Shown here one piece after another: positions 39,187-49,996 of a stretch of 64,000 nt of DNA. Under the pieces are notes generated by a model. That model did not search any database, was not told where the DNA came from, and saw only the letters and a program-made list of their open reading frames with translations. The translations under genes were made by a program, and so were the position numbers. Positions within the stretch are counted from its first letter, which is position 1; each line of letters opens with the position of its first letter. The stretch is from Trichomonas vaginalis G3. Lineage: Eukaryota; Parabasalia; Trichomonadida; Trichomonadidae. The stretch spans positions 5,365,797 through 5,429,796 of the forward strand of contig NC_067204.1 in assembly GCF_026262505.1 (NCBI RefSeq). Direction: 5' to 3'.

Positions 39187-41115
39187 CTTTTGTTTTTTTT
39201 GTTTGTTTATTTATCGTCTTCTTGGACTATTTTTATCAGATGTTTATTAAAGTTTGGTATAAAATGAAAAAAATTAAAGCTAAATTATCTGTAATTTGAA
39301 AGGGATTAAATTTTGATTGCTAACTTGTTTGAAAATGAATTCCTGATGTTTGACAAGTTTTCTTCTGTTGTTTAACAGAGAATCTTAGGGACTTAACTTA
39401 TCTTTTGACATTTTTTCGCTAGAGTATAAAATTTCGGTCTACGAAATTAAAAATGAATATAATGATAGATACTTTGGGCCCATGGAAATAAATTGGAACT
39501 AAACATCTCGCATCATCACGGTTTTTAGGAAATTAAAAATCATTGATGATAAAATTATCCACTAAATTTAACTCAACATATAATTTAGAGAAAAAATAAT
39601 GATATGTGTTCGATTTTATTTTTCTAAAAAATATCAAATTCCCTAATTTTATTCAAAAAAATCATCAAAATTTTTAATAATTTCTTATTTTTAAAATATT
39701 TTTAGAATTTAAAAAATGTTTTAAATGGAATAAGAAACAATCACTCATTGAATGACAACATAGAAATGGAGAAATTTTAAAATCACATTCAATATTAAAA
39801 AGTTAAAACTATTTTTAAACAAAATTTGAGATGAATTTGATATACATATTCATATAAATTGCCAATAAACTCATAAGATCATTTGAATACTAGTCTTTCA
39901 ATAAGAAATATAATCGATCTAATTAGCCACACGAATTGTATAATATAAATTGGTCATTATATTTTAAATACCAAGAAAATAAAGGAGCCAAACATTATCA
40001 TTTTGAAATTTACTTTCAGAATTTGTTGCTATAATGCAATAATGAGTGTTTGAATACCTTAAATAGAAAGATATTGAGACATGTAATATTTTATACTCAG
40101 AGATGCGGCATTATACAAACGTCAACATTCAACTATTTCAATAAAACTTTTGAATAGAATTATAGACCAAATAACTTATTCCTCATCAAATATTTGATAC
40201 ATACATTCTTCCCCAATTTCCCAGAAACCATGATATCATTTTCACAAATCTTTGAATGAAAGAAACCATTGATTTAATAATATAATGAAAATTACAACTA
40301 TTTTGATTGAAATACACTAAGGATGTCAATTCGGAAAATTGTTTTCGTTTTAAGAGAATATAATTTTCCATTTGGAAAATTTAAAAAGTGAGACGCACAG
40401 GATTCGAACTTTTTTAAAAGTTGATTTAAATATATTCTAGTGTGGATTCTAAGGATAATATCATATTTAAAATAAGAATATACGAGTTTAGGTAGTATTA
40501 TTTTTTTCAATAAATTTGAGAGTATGTACGTTTAGGGCATCAAAAGTGTCAATTCGCTCAGCGAAAGCTGAGCTAGCTTCGTTCTCGAAAAAATAGGGAA
40601 GAAGTGAAGGAGAGTGATACAGATGTTGACACATTCATATAATTTCAACAAATTTGATCAAATTGAAATTCAATGAAATTCAATTCACTTCATATCCTTC
40701 AGTCAGTACATTGACATCCTTCTACATCACAATGATAACTCGGGAATCAATAGTTCTACAACTAACTCAGAAAAAAAAAAACAAGATTTTTACTTCCAGC
40801 TTGCAGCTTTTAAAAAGTTTCGATGATAAAAATCACTCTACTCTTGTTTATAGATATGTGATGATAGTAGGTAAACATATTCTTATCGATTTTAATAAAA
40901 ATATTTTTACGAAAATCTGAACCAATTACAGAGTTATTCATAAAGTTTATGATAACTGTAATTATTTCATCTTTGTTTTATATTTGAATAAACAATTTAA
41001 TTTAAATTGCATAATATTTTTTGGTTGAAAGACAGGAAACTTAGTTGAGTTTGTATTATTTTTATCTTTTAATTCATCGTATCAGTGAGTGATCCAGATA
41101 TTTAAGATATTTAGA
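39187..41115. other. Long gene-less host stretch left of E3
   Basis: 1.9 kb, very AT-rich, no convincing gene. Two small items stand out. A tRNA 3'-half-like word, GTTCGAATCCTGTGCGTCTCA on the minus strand, lies at about 40391-40411, without a matching 5' half. A perfect GNRA-type hairpin, CTCAGC-GAAA-GCTGAG, is at 40557-40572. Confidence 0.6.
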
Positions 41116-41121
41116 AAAAAA

Positions 41122-41581
41122 AGTAGTATATGAGTGCGGGTTGTGTGACTTTTTTTGTTACATCTATATATAGACGATACATTAAAATATAAATCATAGT
41201 ATTATATGTGGAAGTGTTGTGTACGTAGTATATGTGGAAGGATTGTGTACCTTTTTTTGTTACATCTATATATAGACGATGCATTAAAAAATAAATCATT
41301 AAAAAATTAACATTAATTTTAAAATAATTTATTTTTTTATCTTTTATAAAAGAATCTATATATAGATGATGTCAGATATTCCGCGATTAATTAAACATTG
41401 TTTAAATCCTGAATGGGTTAAACTTCAATTTAAAAATGAAGATTGTGAATTATTAAATGAATATGAAAGCCAAAATAAGCTAATGAGGTATAAATATAAT
41501 GATAAAGAATATTTAATTTCATGGAATCAATGGAGTCATAATCAAAGACCTCATAAACGAGAAGAAGAAATTGAAAATAAT
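41122..41581. repeat. E3 left terminal inverted repeat
   Basis: Matches the complement of 55714-56173. It extends into the first gene, so the first 70 or so codons of that gene are duplicated at the other end. It contains two copies of the block CATCTATATATAGACGAT and two of a TATGTGGAAG-type word. Confidence 0.85.
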
Positions 41582-41953
41582 GAAATGGAAATCATTGATG
41601 ACATTAAAGAGGATGGAATTCCTAAATTTTGTAGAAAAACCTTTAGAACTAAGTTAGGAGCATATAAACGTAGAGTATTAAATCCTGAATATCTTAAACA
41701 TTTATTTAAAAAGGAAGACTGTGAATTATTAAACGTTAATGAATATGAAAATGCTAAATCAAAACTGAGATATAAATATATTGGAAGTGATGAAAGGTGT
41801 AAAGATAAAGATAAAGTTTATTCAGTTTCATATAATAACTGGCACACGTTGGGGATAAGAAAACATTTAGGAGATTATGGGAAATGTTCTGAATTCTTCA
41901 AATCTAGTATGTATGAGAGAGTAAAAGAAATCAGATATAATTATCATTCATGA
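41366..41953 (+). CDS. Two-repeat DNA-binding-type protein, 195 aa (E3)
   Basis: Two copies of a roughly 60-residue module: LNPEWVKLQFKNEDCELLN...LMRYKYNDKEYLISWNQW and LNPEYLKHLFKKEDCELLN...LRYKYIGSDE...VYSVSYNNW. The C-x-LL...Y...W pattern recalls small viral modules found beside homing nucleases that bind DNA; the family is inferred. The N-terminal copy is encoded within the terminal repeat, so a partial duplicate is at 55699-55929. A protein encoded at the tip may recognise the element ends. Confidence 0.55.
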   Translation: MMSDIPRLIKHCLNPEWVKLQFKNEDCELLNEYESQNKLMRYKYNDKEYLISWNQWSHNQRPHKREEEIENNEMEIIDDIKEDGIPKFCRKTFRTKLGAYKRRVLNPEYLKHLFKKEDCELLNVNEYENAKSKLRYKYIGSDERCKDKDKVYSVSYNNWHTLGIRKHLGDYGKCSEFFKSSMYERVKEIRYNYHS

Positions 41954-42008
41954 ATGAAAAATAAACTTTAAAAATTCATGTCTTACATTTTTGAATAATT
42001 TATTTTTA

Positions 42009-43127
42009 ATTTGTATGAAAATGAGTGTCAAGACTAACGACGTTAAAAAATTGGGATTCACAAACGAGGAAATAAAGGATATATTAGAGGAGGCGAGTTA
42101 TGAAGTTAATAAATATTATTTAAGAAATTGTCAAAAATTCGCAGAGTTATTAAATGATTTAGATTATGATGGAAAAATGAATAAAGATGATGTTATAAAT
42201 TTCTTATATCCCACATCTGAAGAAGAAAAACCTAAAGAACCTGATGTTTTCCCTGAATATTATGAAGAACGGATTAAAGATGATGAATATGATGAAATTG
42301 AAAGACTGGAAAAAATAAGAGATGAAATAGATGAAAAAATTAAGGAATTAAGAGAAGTTGAAAAATATAATGAGAATGAAGTAGAGGGTTTAATGAATAT
42401 CCCAGCTTCAGAATCAGAAGTTCAAAAATCTCATGAAGAAAGATATAAAAATTACTTTTTGGAATCTACTAAAAATTTATTAGATGGTGAAATAGATGAA
42501 ACACTTTCAGAAGAAGGCACAAAATTTATTCGTAAACATAAGCTTCAGTTTATTGACGATGGAGATTATCCATGTATATTACTTTCACCTCCTCTTGATT
42601 CTGAAAAATTCAAAAAAGCATTGAAAAATGTAACATATGCAACAAATACGATTAAGAAAGAAGACCATGATATTTACACAAATTATTATTTAAATAAATG
42701 TACAGGTGTTGATAAAGTTTTTGATTTGTTAGATAAAATATCAAAAGAAACAATTGGTACATATAAAATTTTATGCGATTGTGGTTTCATTATTGAAGAT
42801 ACCAATAATGTTTCATATGAAAGAACAGCACCGAAGGAAGACGAAGTGGAAAGGTCTATACCATTCGTTATTAAGAATATAAAAGATATGAAAACTTATA
42901 AACATTATATTTATTCATTTATTTCAGAAAAAATGGAAGCAACCCATAAAACATCATCTCATCATTTTATAGCTATTCATACATTCCTTTTCAAAGTTGT
43001 GAAATTAAATAAGACAGGAATTAGATTTAATGTATCAGGGTACGCATTCTTGAGTAAATTAAAATGTATTCGTCACGTCGCAGATGATAAAAATTTATGT
43101 GTTCTTAATTCATTTTATGGACTTTAG
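42009..43127 (+). CDS. Conserved Polinton protein, about 372 aa (E3 copy)
   Basis: Counterpart of 2464-3600. The start used here is ATG 42009 or 42018 (MKMSVKTNDVKKLGF), near an AT-rich leader. The N-terminal helical domain VKKLGFTNEEIKDILEEASYEVNKYYLRNCQKFAELLND differs strongly from E1 yet shares its pattern. The C-terminal 240 residues are nearly identical to E1. Ends LCVLNSFYGL. The sharp change in similarity marks recombination. Confidence 0.75.
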   Translation: MCMKMSVKTNDVKKLGFTNEEIKDILEEASYEVNKYYLRNCQKFAELLNDLDYDGKMNKDDVINFLYPTSEEEKPKEPDVFPEYYEERIKDDEYDEIERLEKIRDEIDEKIKELREVEKYNENEVEGLMNIPASESEVQKSHEERYKNYFLESTKNLLDGEIDETLSEEGTKFIRKHKLQFIDDGDYPCILLSPPLDSEKFKKALKNVTYATNTIKKEDHDIYTNYYLNKCTGVDKVFDLLDKISKETIGTYKILCDCGFIIEDTNNVSYERTAPKEDEVERSIPFVIKNIKDMKTYKHYIYSFISEKMEATHKTSSHHFIAIHTFLFKVVKLNKTGIRFNVSGYAFLSKLKCIRHVADDKNLCVLNSFYGL

Positions 43128-43190
43128 CCCTGGACTTTAAAAAAATAAACTTTATTTTTATTTATTTTTTAATTTTTTATTCTTACATAA

Positions 43191-46100
43191 ATGAACAAAA
43201 ACGGAACAGCTAAAATGAATGATAATCAAATTAGAGCAGAAGGTAGAAGGTTATTTAAACGCTTCTATAACATTCCTGATGGTGTTAATCCTAAAACTCG
43301 TAGAAGTTATTTAAATGAAACCATAGATGCATATGAAGGGTTTGACATTTCATCAGAAAGTGAGAGATTAGCGAGAATGTTAAATGTTAATATTGATTTT
43401 TATTATTGTGATCCTCAACCAGAAGACGTGGACATAAATAAGGTAGACTTTCCATTAGTGGAATCAATAATGATAGATCCAGAATTTGAAACAGTAAATA
43501 TTTTATTAACACAGAGTCCATGTGGAAAACTTCACGCTGACAGAATAACAGACGTTGAAGCACTCACAGGATATAAAGTTTGCCCCTTTTGCAAAGAAGA
43601 AGTATATTCTATCCGTGATGACCCAGAAAGGAAAAACCAAAGAAGATTTTTAAAACATTGTGAGAAATGTAAAGAAAATAATGGAAGATTAATTCAAGAC
43701 GTTCAATTGCAAAAGACCCAGCAACCATATGCACCACATATCACGAAACAGAAGATATATCAGTGGTTATTAGCTCACAATTTGCAGAAATATTATAAAC
43801 CGACAAGATATTATATTACTTTTGACTTCGAAACATTAGAGACTAAAGAAGAACTTCAACTTTCTGAATGTGCAACTTTGAACGCTTACTTAAAACCATT
43901 CATGGTATCATCAACGGTTAAATTAAACGATAAAACATTTACGAGGAATTTTTGCTTAACATCAAGTGATTCGTTCATCTCTGATTGGATTGAATTTTTA
44001 TTTTCAACCTGTTCATTAGTTGCTAAATCAAATATTGAACAATATGAAGAATTAATGAAGCCGCAAACGGACCAAACGGCGGGGACTTTGTCCCATACAT
44101 TAAATGAAAAACAGAAGGAAGCATTTAAAGAACTTCTAGATGAGGAATTCAATAAAGTGAATATCATAGGTTTTAATTCGGGAAAGTTTGATTTAAATTT
44201 AATTCTTCGTGATTTAAACACTGCAAAATGGAAAATAAAATCAATGCTGGGTTCTTCTTCTCAATTTAAGCAAATCATTGTAAAGAAAACAAACTGTCCA
44301 TATGAATTAAGATTTATTGACATCAGAAATTATATAGCGGGTGGAACATTAGACCAATTCACTCAAGATTTCGGAAACAATAAATCACGTGTTAAATCCT
44401 TTTTCCCTTATCAATTCATCACGTGGGAAAATTACGAAGATGAATTATATAAAGAGGAACCATTCACGAAAGATTCATTTTATTCAGCATTAACTCAAGA
44501 AACTATATCAGATAGTGATTATCAAATATATCTCAATGATGCTAAAAATTTTAAGAATAGATTAGAATATTTTATTCATTATTGCAATAAAGATGTTGAA
44601 ATTATGATTGACCCAATTGATAAAATTATTGAAGAAACATTTGTTTATAAAATTGACATGCTTCATAATCTTTCTTTATCATCGAATGCATCAATGATTC
44701 GTTACGCTTTAGCATATAAAGACTTTAATCCTAATGAAACATATCCAGAAGAAGAAAATGTGGAATCAAGTTTTGAATTAACAAAAAAGTATTGGAAATA
44801 TAAAATTGATTCATATAAGAAACAAGATGAAAAAGCAGAAAGGGATACTAAAAACAATGTTTCAATGGATGACTATCAATACTATCACGATTTAATCCTT
44901 TCATCTAAATGCAAAATGTGTGGTAAAGCGTTTACATATGCTAATAAACCAACATTAGATAGAATCGATAATGAAAAACCACATACCAAAGAAAATTGTC
45001 AGTTAATGTGTTGTTATTGCAATGTCGTAAAATCAAATAAAGATGAGGATGTTCAACGTTTAAGAATCAATTTAAGAAATTATACATTAAAAAATAATTT
45101 ACCAATGACTCTAGATTCAGTTGAAGCTTATCACATTCTCCGTAATGGAATTACTGGTGGTTTATCAAATGTTCAACATAGAGTAAATCTTAAAGGAATC
45201 ACGCACATTAATAAACTTTCATATAATCCAGAAACTAAAACTGTATCAAATGAGGACACTTCCAACATTATGACTCATTTCGTTGGTGTTGACTTTAATT
45301 CATTATATCCTTCATCATTTTCATCTAATCCTCATGATTTCATTCAATATACTGACCATAAAATGTATATGCCGGGAAGATTGAATGGTGTTATCATTTG
45401 TGATACAGCAACAAAGAAAGCAAAAGCATTGGGAATAATTAAGAAGAAAAATACTTTATTCGTGGCTGAAGTAAAGGGTCACATTGATGAAAAATACATT
45501 AATGATTACATAAACTTTTTACCGATAATAAGAAACTTAGATATTATCACAGATGAAAAAACAATTGGCAGTTTTATGTATAATTACATGAAATCAAACA
45601 ATCTACCAGTTGACCAGAAACAGAGGAAATTAACTCAGTTAGCATCCAATATCAACCATTTTCTTCTTATTATCTTTGGTATCTAATAGACAGATTTCAT
45701 TTTATCATTGATGACATTCAATCAATTTTAACATTTACTAAAAACACTTGTTTTAATGAATTTGCGAACGAATTTATGAATGAAAGACAAAAGGCTGAAT
45801 TAGAAGGAAATAAAGGAAAAAGTTTATTTTGCAAGATTTCACTTAATGGATCATATGGTTACGATGCAATGAATACACAAAATTACGCAAAGACTAAAAT
45901 AATGAATGCACAGAAGGCACGCGTTGCATGTATGTCAAATAAGTTTAAAAACATAAGAGAAATAGGAGAGGATACGTATCAAGTGATGCTTAAAGATAGA
46001 TTTTATAGATGTGATACATGTTTACAAGAGGCATTCTTCACTTTAGATAATGCTAAATACTGGTATTTTTTTCATTTATGATTTTATGTATAAATGCATG

Positions 46101-46657
46101 GATGTTAATCGTTTTCATTTCATTGAAGGTGATACTGATTCATCTTATTGGGCAATCGCTGGCGACCCAAATCTTCCTAACACTCAAGCATTTCAAGCAA
46201 TTGTAACCGATAAAAATTTTATGATAAAAACATTTACAAATTCGCACCTTTTGATTTCTTCTGTTTTAATGAGAAATTTAAACCTAAATTAAAGAATAAA
46301 GCTGAAGAAAAAGCACATGAGAAGAAGTTATTGGGTTTAGCAATTGAGAAACAAGGTGATAACATGGTTGCTTTATGTCCTAAGTGTTATACTTCATTCA
46401 ACGGTTCAATTGATGGAAGTGATTTTAAAAAGATTGCACAAAAAATGAAGGGTGTTAGTTTACGACAAAATAAACAATTAACACCTAAAAATTATTTGGA
46501 TATAATAAATGATAAAGTGATATTTGATGGTCAAAATATTAATTTACAACTTAAAAACGGGTCAATGACTCGCTTAACAATCGGTAAGACTGCATTAACA
46601 GGAGCACACACTAAGGCTGTATGTTGTGAAAATGGATGTTGTATGCCATTTATTTAA
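43191..46657 (+). pseudogene. Protein-primed DNA polymerase B with embedded HNH (E3)
   Basis: Exonuclease I TFDFETLE, exonuclease II IIGFNSGKFDLNLILR and exonuclease III CNKDVEIM are present. Polymerase A is VGVDFNSLYPSSF, polymerase B ISLNGSYGYD, polymerase C FIEGDTDSSYW. N-terminal cysteine cluster VCPFCKEEV...CEKCKE. Between exonuclease and polymerase, roughly residues 555-625, lies an HNH nuclease domain (CKMCGKAF...LDRIDN...ENCQLMCCYCN). The E2 polymerase lacks this domain. A GC-rich hairpin block lies in frame at 44061-44094. Broken, about three or four breaks. Leader AATAAACTTTATTTTT...CTTACATAA matches E1. Confidence 0.85.
44061..44094. repeat. GC-rich hairpin block in the E3 polymerase
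   Basis: CCG-CAAA-CGG (44061-44070) then GGGAC-TTT-GTCCC (44082-44094), in frame (PQTDQTAGTLSHT). Confidence 0.7.
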
Positions 46658-46759
46658 TAAAATGCCACAGAAGAGACAAAAGGAACCGTAAATAATGGTT
46701 TTGATACTATGATTCAAAGAGGCGGGCACCCTTAAAACACTTATTTTATTTTTATATAA

Positions 46760-48294
46760 ATGAATAGCGTAGATTTAAAAAATTTAATTGATGATTTAGT
46801 ATTTAATCAAAATTTTCTTAATTATTATGAATTAAAATCATATCTCCAAAAACATAATAAAAATATAACGGGTGATGATATGGAATATTATTATCCATAT
46901 TATAAAAATGCAGTTTTGAAATATCATGATAAAATAATTTCTAAAATTAAAGACAAAATTAAAAATAATGAATATACAAAGGAAAAAACTAAATCACAAC
47001 TTAAACAGTTGAAAGATTTCAAAAATAAAGTATTAACAGAAGAAGATATTGATGAATTATATAATTTATATAATCCTGAGCCGCAAAAGCAAAAGGAACA
47101 AAAACAAAAGGTGCAAAACGCCCAGGTCCTTCAGACCATAAATGAAGCACAAGCTTTAATTTATGATTCATTAGTTAAACCATATTCAGCCCGACTTTTA
47201 AATGAAGATCAACTTTTGGAATTCATCCTTCAACATAAACTCGAAGCGGGAAAGTATATTAAACCTTTATATACAGCATATTTAAAACAAATGAATAGAA
47301 TACATCCAGAATTAATGAAGGAAGGAATGAAATCCAAAACTTCATCATCCAAAATCAAAGCAGATAAAATTAAACCACCTGCAACACCAAACCCTCCAAC
47401 GACAGTACCACCTCCTCCTTCAGTTAATCCTTCATCATTCACTTTATTATATCCATTTCAAACATTTAAGAAGCAAAAAGATTTTAAAAAGGATTTCAAA
47501 ATATTAAATAAACCAATTGACCCAAAAATTCAACCGTTAAAGGAAAAATTTAGTCGCCCTTCATTTGCACCATATCCATATTCATACGAAATCGATCATT
47601 TAGAATATTCAAGAGGAAACGTTACTTATTTATTTGCCATTAACATTAACACCAGATATTTATATTGCATTCCGGTGAAAGGGAAAACAGAACAGGAAAC
47701 AAGAAGAGCTATTCAATACTTACTAGATCATGAAAGAGTAGATAATATAAGGGGTGATGGTGATAAAGGATTTCAGGCAGCTATGACTCATTATTTCCCA
47801 CAAATTAATTTTTACTTCTCATCCTCTCCATATACATTTCATAATAAAATAGTTGATGTGGTAATGAGAACTCTTAGAGATGCGTTAGGGGTTAACGGTC
47901 AGATATACTGGGATGGAAATCATGACTCCATCATACAACAGTTAGTATATTATTACAATAATACATGGCATAGAACAATAAACATGAAACCGGTGGAAAT
48001 GAAAAATGATATTTCAAAAGAATGGGAATATATTAGAAAGCAAATGGAAAGGTTGAATGATGTTAAACGTGAACAAATTAATTCAGGGCTCATGAATTTT
48101 AAACAAGGGATAAAGTTTTGATTCATCTCGATTATGGAAAAACTGATAAATCAATGACAAAAAGAAGACGAAGATTTGACACAATAGCTAAATTTGTTAG
48201 ATATATTAACGGCAATGCATTAGTTGAAGTTGACAATAAATTAATAGAAATTCCGATTTATTTTATTACTCCATTATATTTAAATAATATTTAA
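46760..48294 (+). pseudogene. Retroviral-type integrase (E3)
   Basis: Starts MNSVDLKNLIDDLVFNQNF with a helical N-terminal part, a Pro-rich linker and then the DDE core. First Asp in SYEIDHLEYS, second in NIRGDGDKGFQAAM, then the HNKIVDVVMRTLRDALG region corresponding to that of the E2 integrase. A YYNNTWHRTINMKPVEM segment and a basic tail follow. The C-terminal region beyond about 48121 is broken, about one break; the later stretch resembles a chromodomain-like tail. Small GGTC-GACC hairpin at 47125-47137. Confidence 0.8.
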
Positions 48295-48313
48295 TTTTTT
48301 TATTTCGTAAGAA

Positions 48314-48586
48314 ATGAGTGACAACGAAGCATCCAAGAGTCCAGACAATGAATATAAAAAGAAACTAAACAGAATTAAATCAAAAATATGTTATTACAAA
48401 AAGAAGCCACAATGTGGTGGGGTTGAAAACGATAAAGAGAGGAAAGAAATAATCGAAAAATTAGAAACTTATCGTTCAATCCTTAAACTGAGTGAAGCAA
48501 AAATAAAAGAATTTAATAGAATAAATAAATTGATTGGAAGAGATGAATTTAATAAAGATGAATTTTTAAACTCTATCCAAATTTAA
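48314..48586 (+). CDS. Small coiled-coil protein, 90 aa (E3)
   Basis: MSDNEASKSPDNEYKKKLNRIKSKICYYKKK: charged and helical, with a short CGGVE spacer then KEIIEKLETYRSILKLSEAKIKEF. A coiled-coil adaptor is likely; unrecognised. Its last codon overlaps the end of the 48583 gene on the other strand. Confidence 0.5.
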   Translation: MSDNEASKSPDNEYKKKLNRIKSKICYYKKKPQCGGVENDKERKEIIEKLETYRSILKLSEAKIKEFNRINKLIGRDEFNKDEFLNSIQI

Positions 48587-48747
48587 TTTTTATTCCTCTT
48601 CGACAACATCTCTCTTTCCATCATTACTGCATAACCACATTTTCTCAATTTTAGTGGTTTGTTATTTTTAACATGTTCTTGCATCATTTTTATCATTTCC
48701 TCCCTTGTTATGATTCGTGGTAAATTTTGAGCTTGTGGGGTATTCAT
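48583..48747 (-). CDS. Very small protein, 54 aa (E3)
   Basis: MNTPQAQNLPRIITREEMIK...MMQEHVKNNKPLKLRKCGYAVM: a basic, helical peptide with an AT-rich leader before its ATG (AAATTTTTATTTTTATCA). The genes 48314 and 48583 are convergent, with stops overlapping by 4 bases. Weak call. Confidence 0.35.
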   Translation of the reverse strand: MNTPQAQNLPRIITREEMIKMMQEHVKNNKPLKLRKCGYAVMMEREMLSKRNKN

Positions 48748-49323
48748 TTATGATAAAAATAAAAATTTGTTATCACTTATTTTATCGTGAAGTGACTCAA
48801 AGAGTCCGGAGACAAAGTCTCATGGTTTTTAGGTTATTCAATAATTAATTATTTTTGAAGAACCGAAGGTGCTACCATGCTACCATGTGCTACCAGGTCA
48901 TTTAACTTCTCTGAAAAAGTGTGACAACACGACATTTTGACAACAACACAGGAGGAAGGTAGTTATTAATTATTTTTGAAGAACCGAAGGTGCTACCATG
49001 TTACCATGTTGACAACACGACATTTTGACAACAGTTCAGGAGGAAGGTAGTTATTAATTATTTTTGAAGAACCGAAGGTGCTACCATGCTACCATGTGCT
49101 ACCAGGTCATTTAACTTCTCTGAAAAAGTGTGACAACACGACATTTTGACAACAGTTCAGGAAATAAACTTCTTCATCGTAAATGTTTTGTCATGACTTC
49201 TTCTTCGTAAATGTTTTTGTCATGACTTCTTCTTCGTAAATGTTTTTGTCATGAATTTTCCCGAAATAAACATATATTTTAGTTTTTTAAAAAAATATAT
49301 GTTTATTTTGTATGTAAAGACAG
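48748..49323. repeat. E3 repeat region: GC mini-hairpin, three tandem units, minisatellite
   Basis: GC-rich double hairpin at 48794-48821. Then three tandem units of about 90-125 bp (about 48838-49160) built from GAACCGAAGGTGCTACCATG and GACAACACGACATTTTGACAACA words, with the middle unit shorter. Then a TTCTTCGTAAATGTTTT-GTCATGACT minisatellite (about 49163-49250), the same word, complemented, as in E2 at 17660. Last, the leader TTTTGTATGTAAAGACAG shared with E2 KilA-N genes, before the HNH gene. No gene. Confidence 0.65.
48794..48821. repeat. GC-rich double mini-hairpin (E3 spacer)
   Basis: GACTC-AAA-GAGTC (48794-48806), two bases, GAGAC-AAA-GTCTC (48809-48821). Same first hairpin as at 18666-18680. 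Confidence 0.75.
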
Positions 49324-49650
49324 ATGTACGCTGAACTTGTTGGTCAAGATGTATGGAAAGAATGTTTACAAGATGAAGAGTATGAAATTCACTGTTCTGA
49401 GCCTTTTGAAATAAGGAAGAAAGAAACCAAGAGAATTATACATGAATATAACAGAGGAATAGGTTATATTTGTGTAACATTAAACCTCAAAAAGTACCAA
49501 AAACATGTTCTCATAGCTACTCATTTTATTTCCAATCCGAACAATTTACCGTGTGTGGACCATATAAACCATCAAAGAGACGACAACAGAATCTCAAACC
49601 TTCGTTGGTGTTCTAGATCTGAAAACAATAGAAATTTAATAAGATTATTT
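49324..49650 (+). CDS. HNH homing-endonuclease-type gene (E3)
   Basis: MYAELVGQDVWKECLQDEEYEI opens a NUMOD4-like region. HVLIATHFISNPNNLPCVDHINHQRDDNRISNLRWCSRSENN is the classic HNH_3 core: VDHIN, DN.ISNLRW, EN. The matched region ends near 49650; the open frame continues but reads antisense to the neighbour at 49572. It is preceded by the TTTTGTATGTAAAGACAG leader and the shared minisatellite, suggesting that gene, leader and repeats arrived together, perhaps from an E2-like element. Likely a mobile nuclease. Confidence 0.6.
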
Positions 49651-49976
49651 ATTTCATCAAGTTCAAAAAGTTTATCAGGTTTTGATTTAAAATTTTCTTC
49701 ATACCATATGATAAATGATTCATTTAAATAACTTAAAATTGTGTTAATATCCCCCCTCACTATCACATTATTTATATACATATCATACGTTTTTAGGTCT
49801 ACGACCCCGCCGCTATGCGGCTCAAGGTCATCTTTAATAAATGATATATAATCTGAAGGGTCTAAAAGAATGGGATTAAATTTACCACTCACAGAAACGA
49901 GAGTAACATTATAAATTCCGCTAACTGTTAAATTTAATTCACAGTTATTATTCGAAATAATATTGATAATTGACAT
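49651..49976 (-). CDS. Unknown E3 protein with GC-rich insert
   Basis: Begins MSIINIISNNNCELNLTVSG (49976) and runs to about the HNH junction. The frame stays open to 49572, but its last part is antisense to the HNH gene. Residues around 49 (EPHSGGVVD) are encoded by a GC-rich hairpin at 49809-49821. Unrecognised beta-rich protein. Confidence 0.4.
49803..49829. repeat. GC-rich hairpin in the 49651 gene
   Basis: GCCGC-TAT-GCGGC (49809-49821) with an outer GACC...GGTC pair (49803-49806, 49826-49829). In frame. Confidence 0.7.
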
Positions 49977-49996
49977 TTTTTATTACGATTAAAAAT

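Noticed and set aside
39187-41115. Further host genes in the long AT-rich stretch
   Set aside because: Only frames of 60-90 codons with low-complexity composition.
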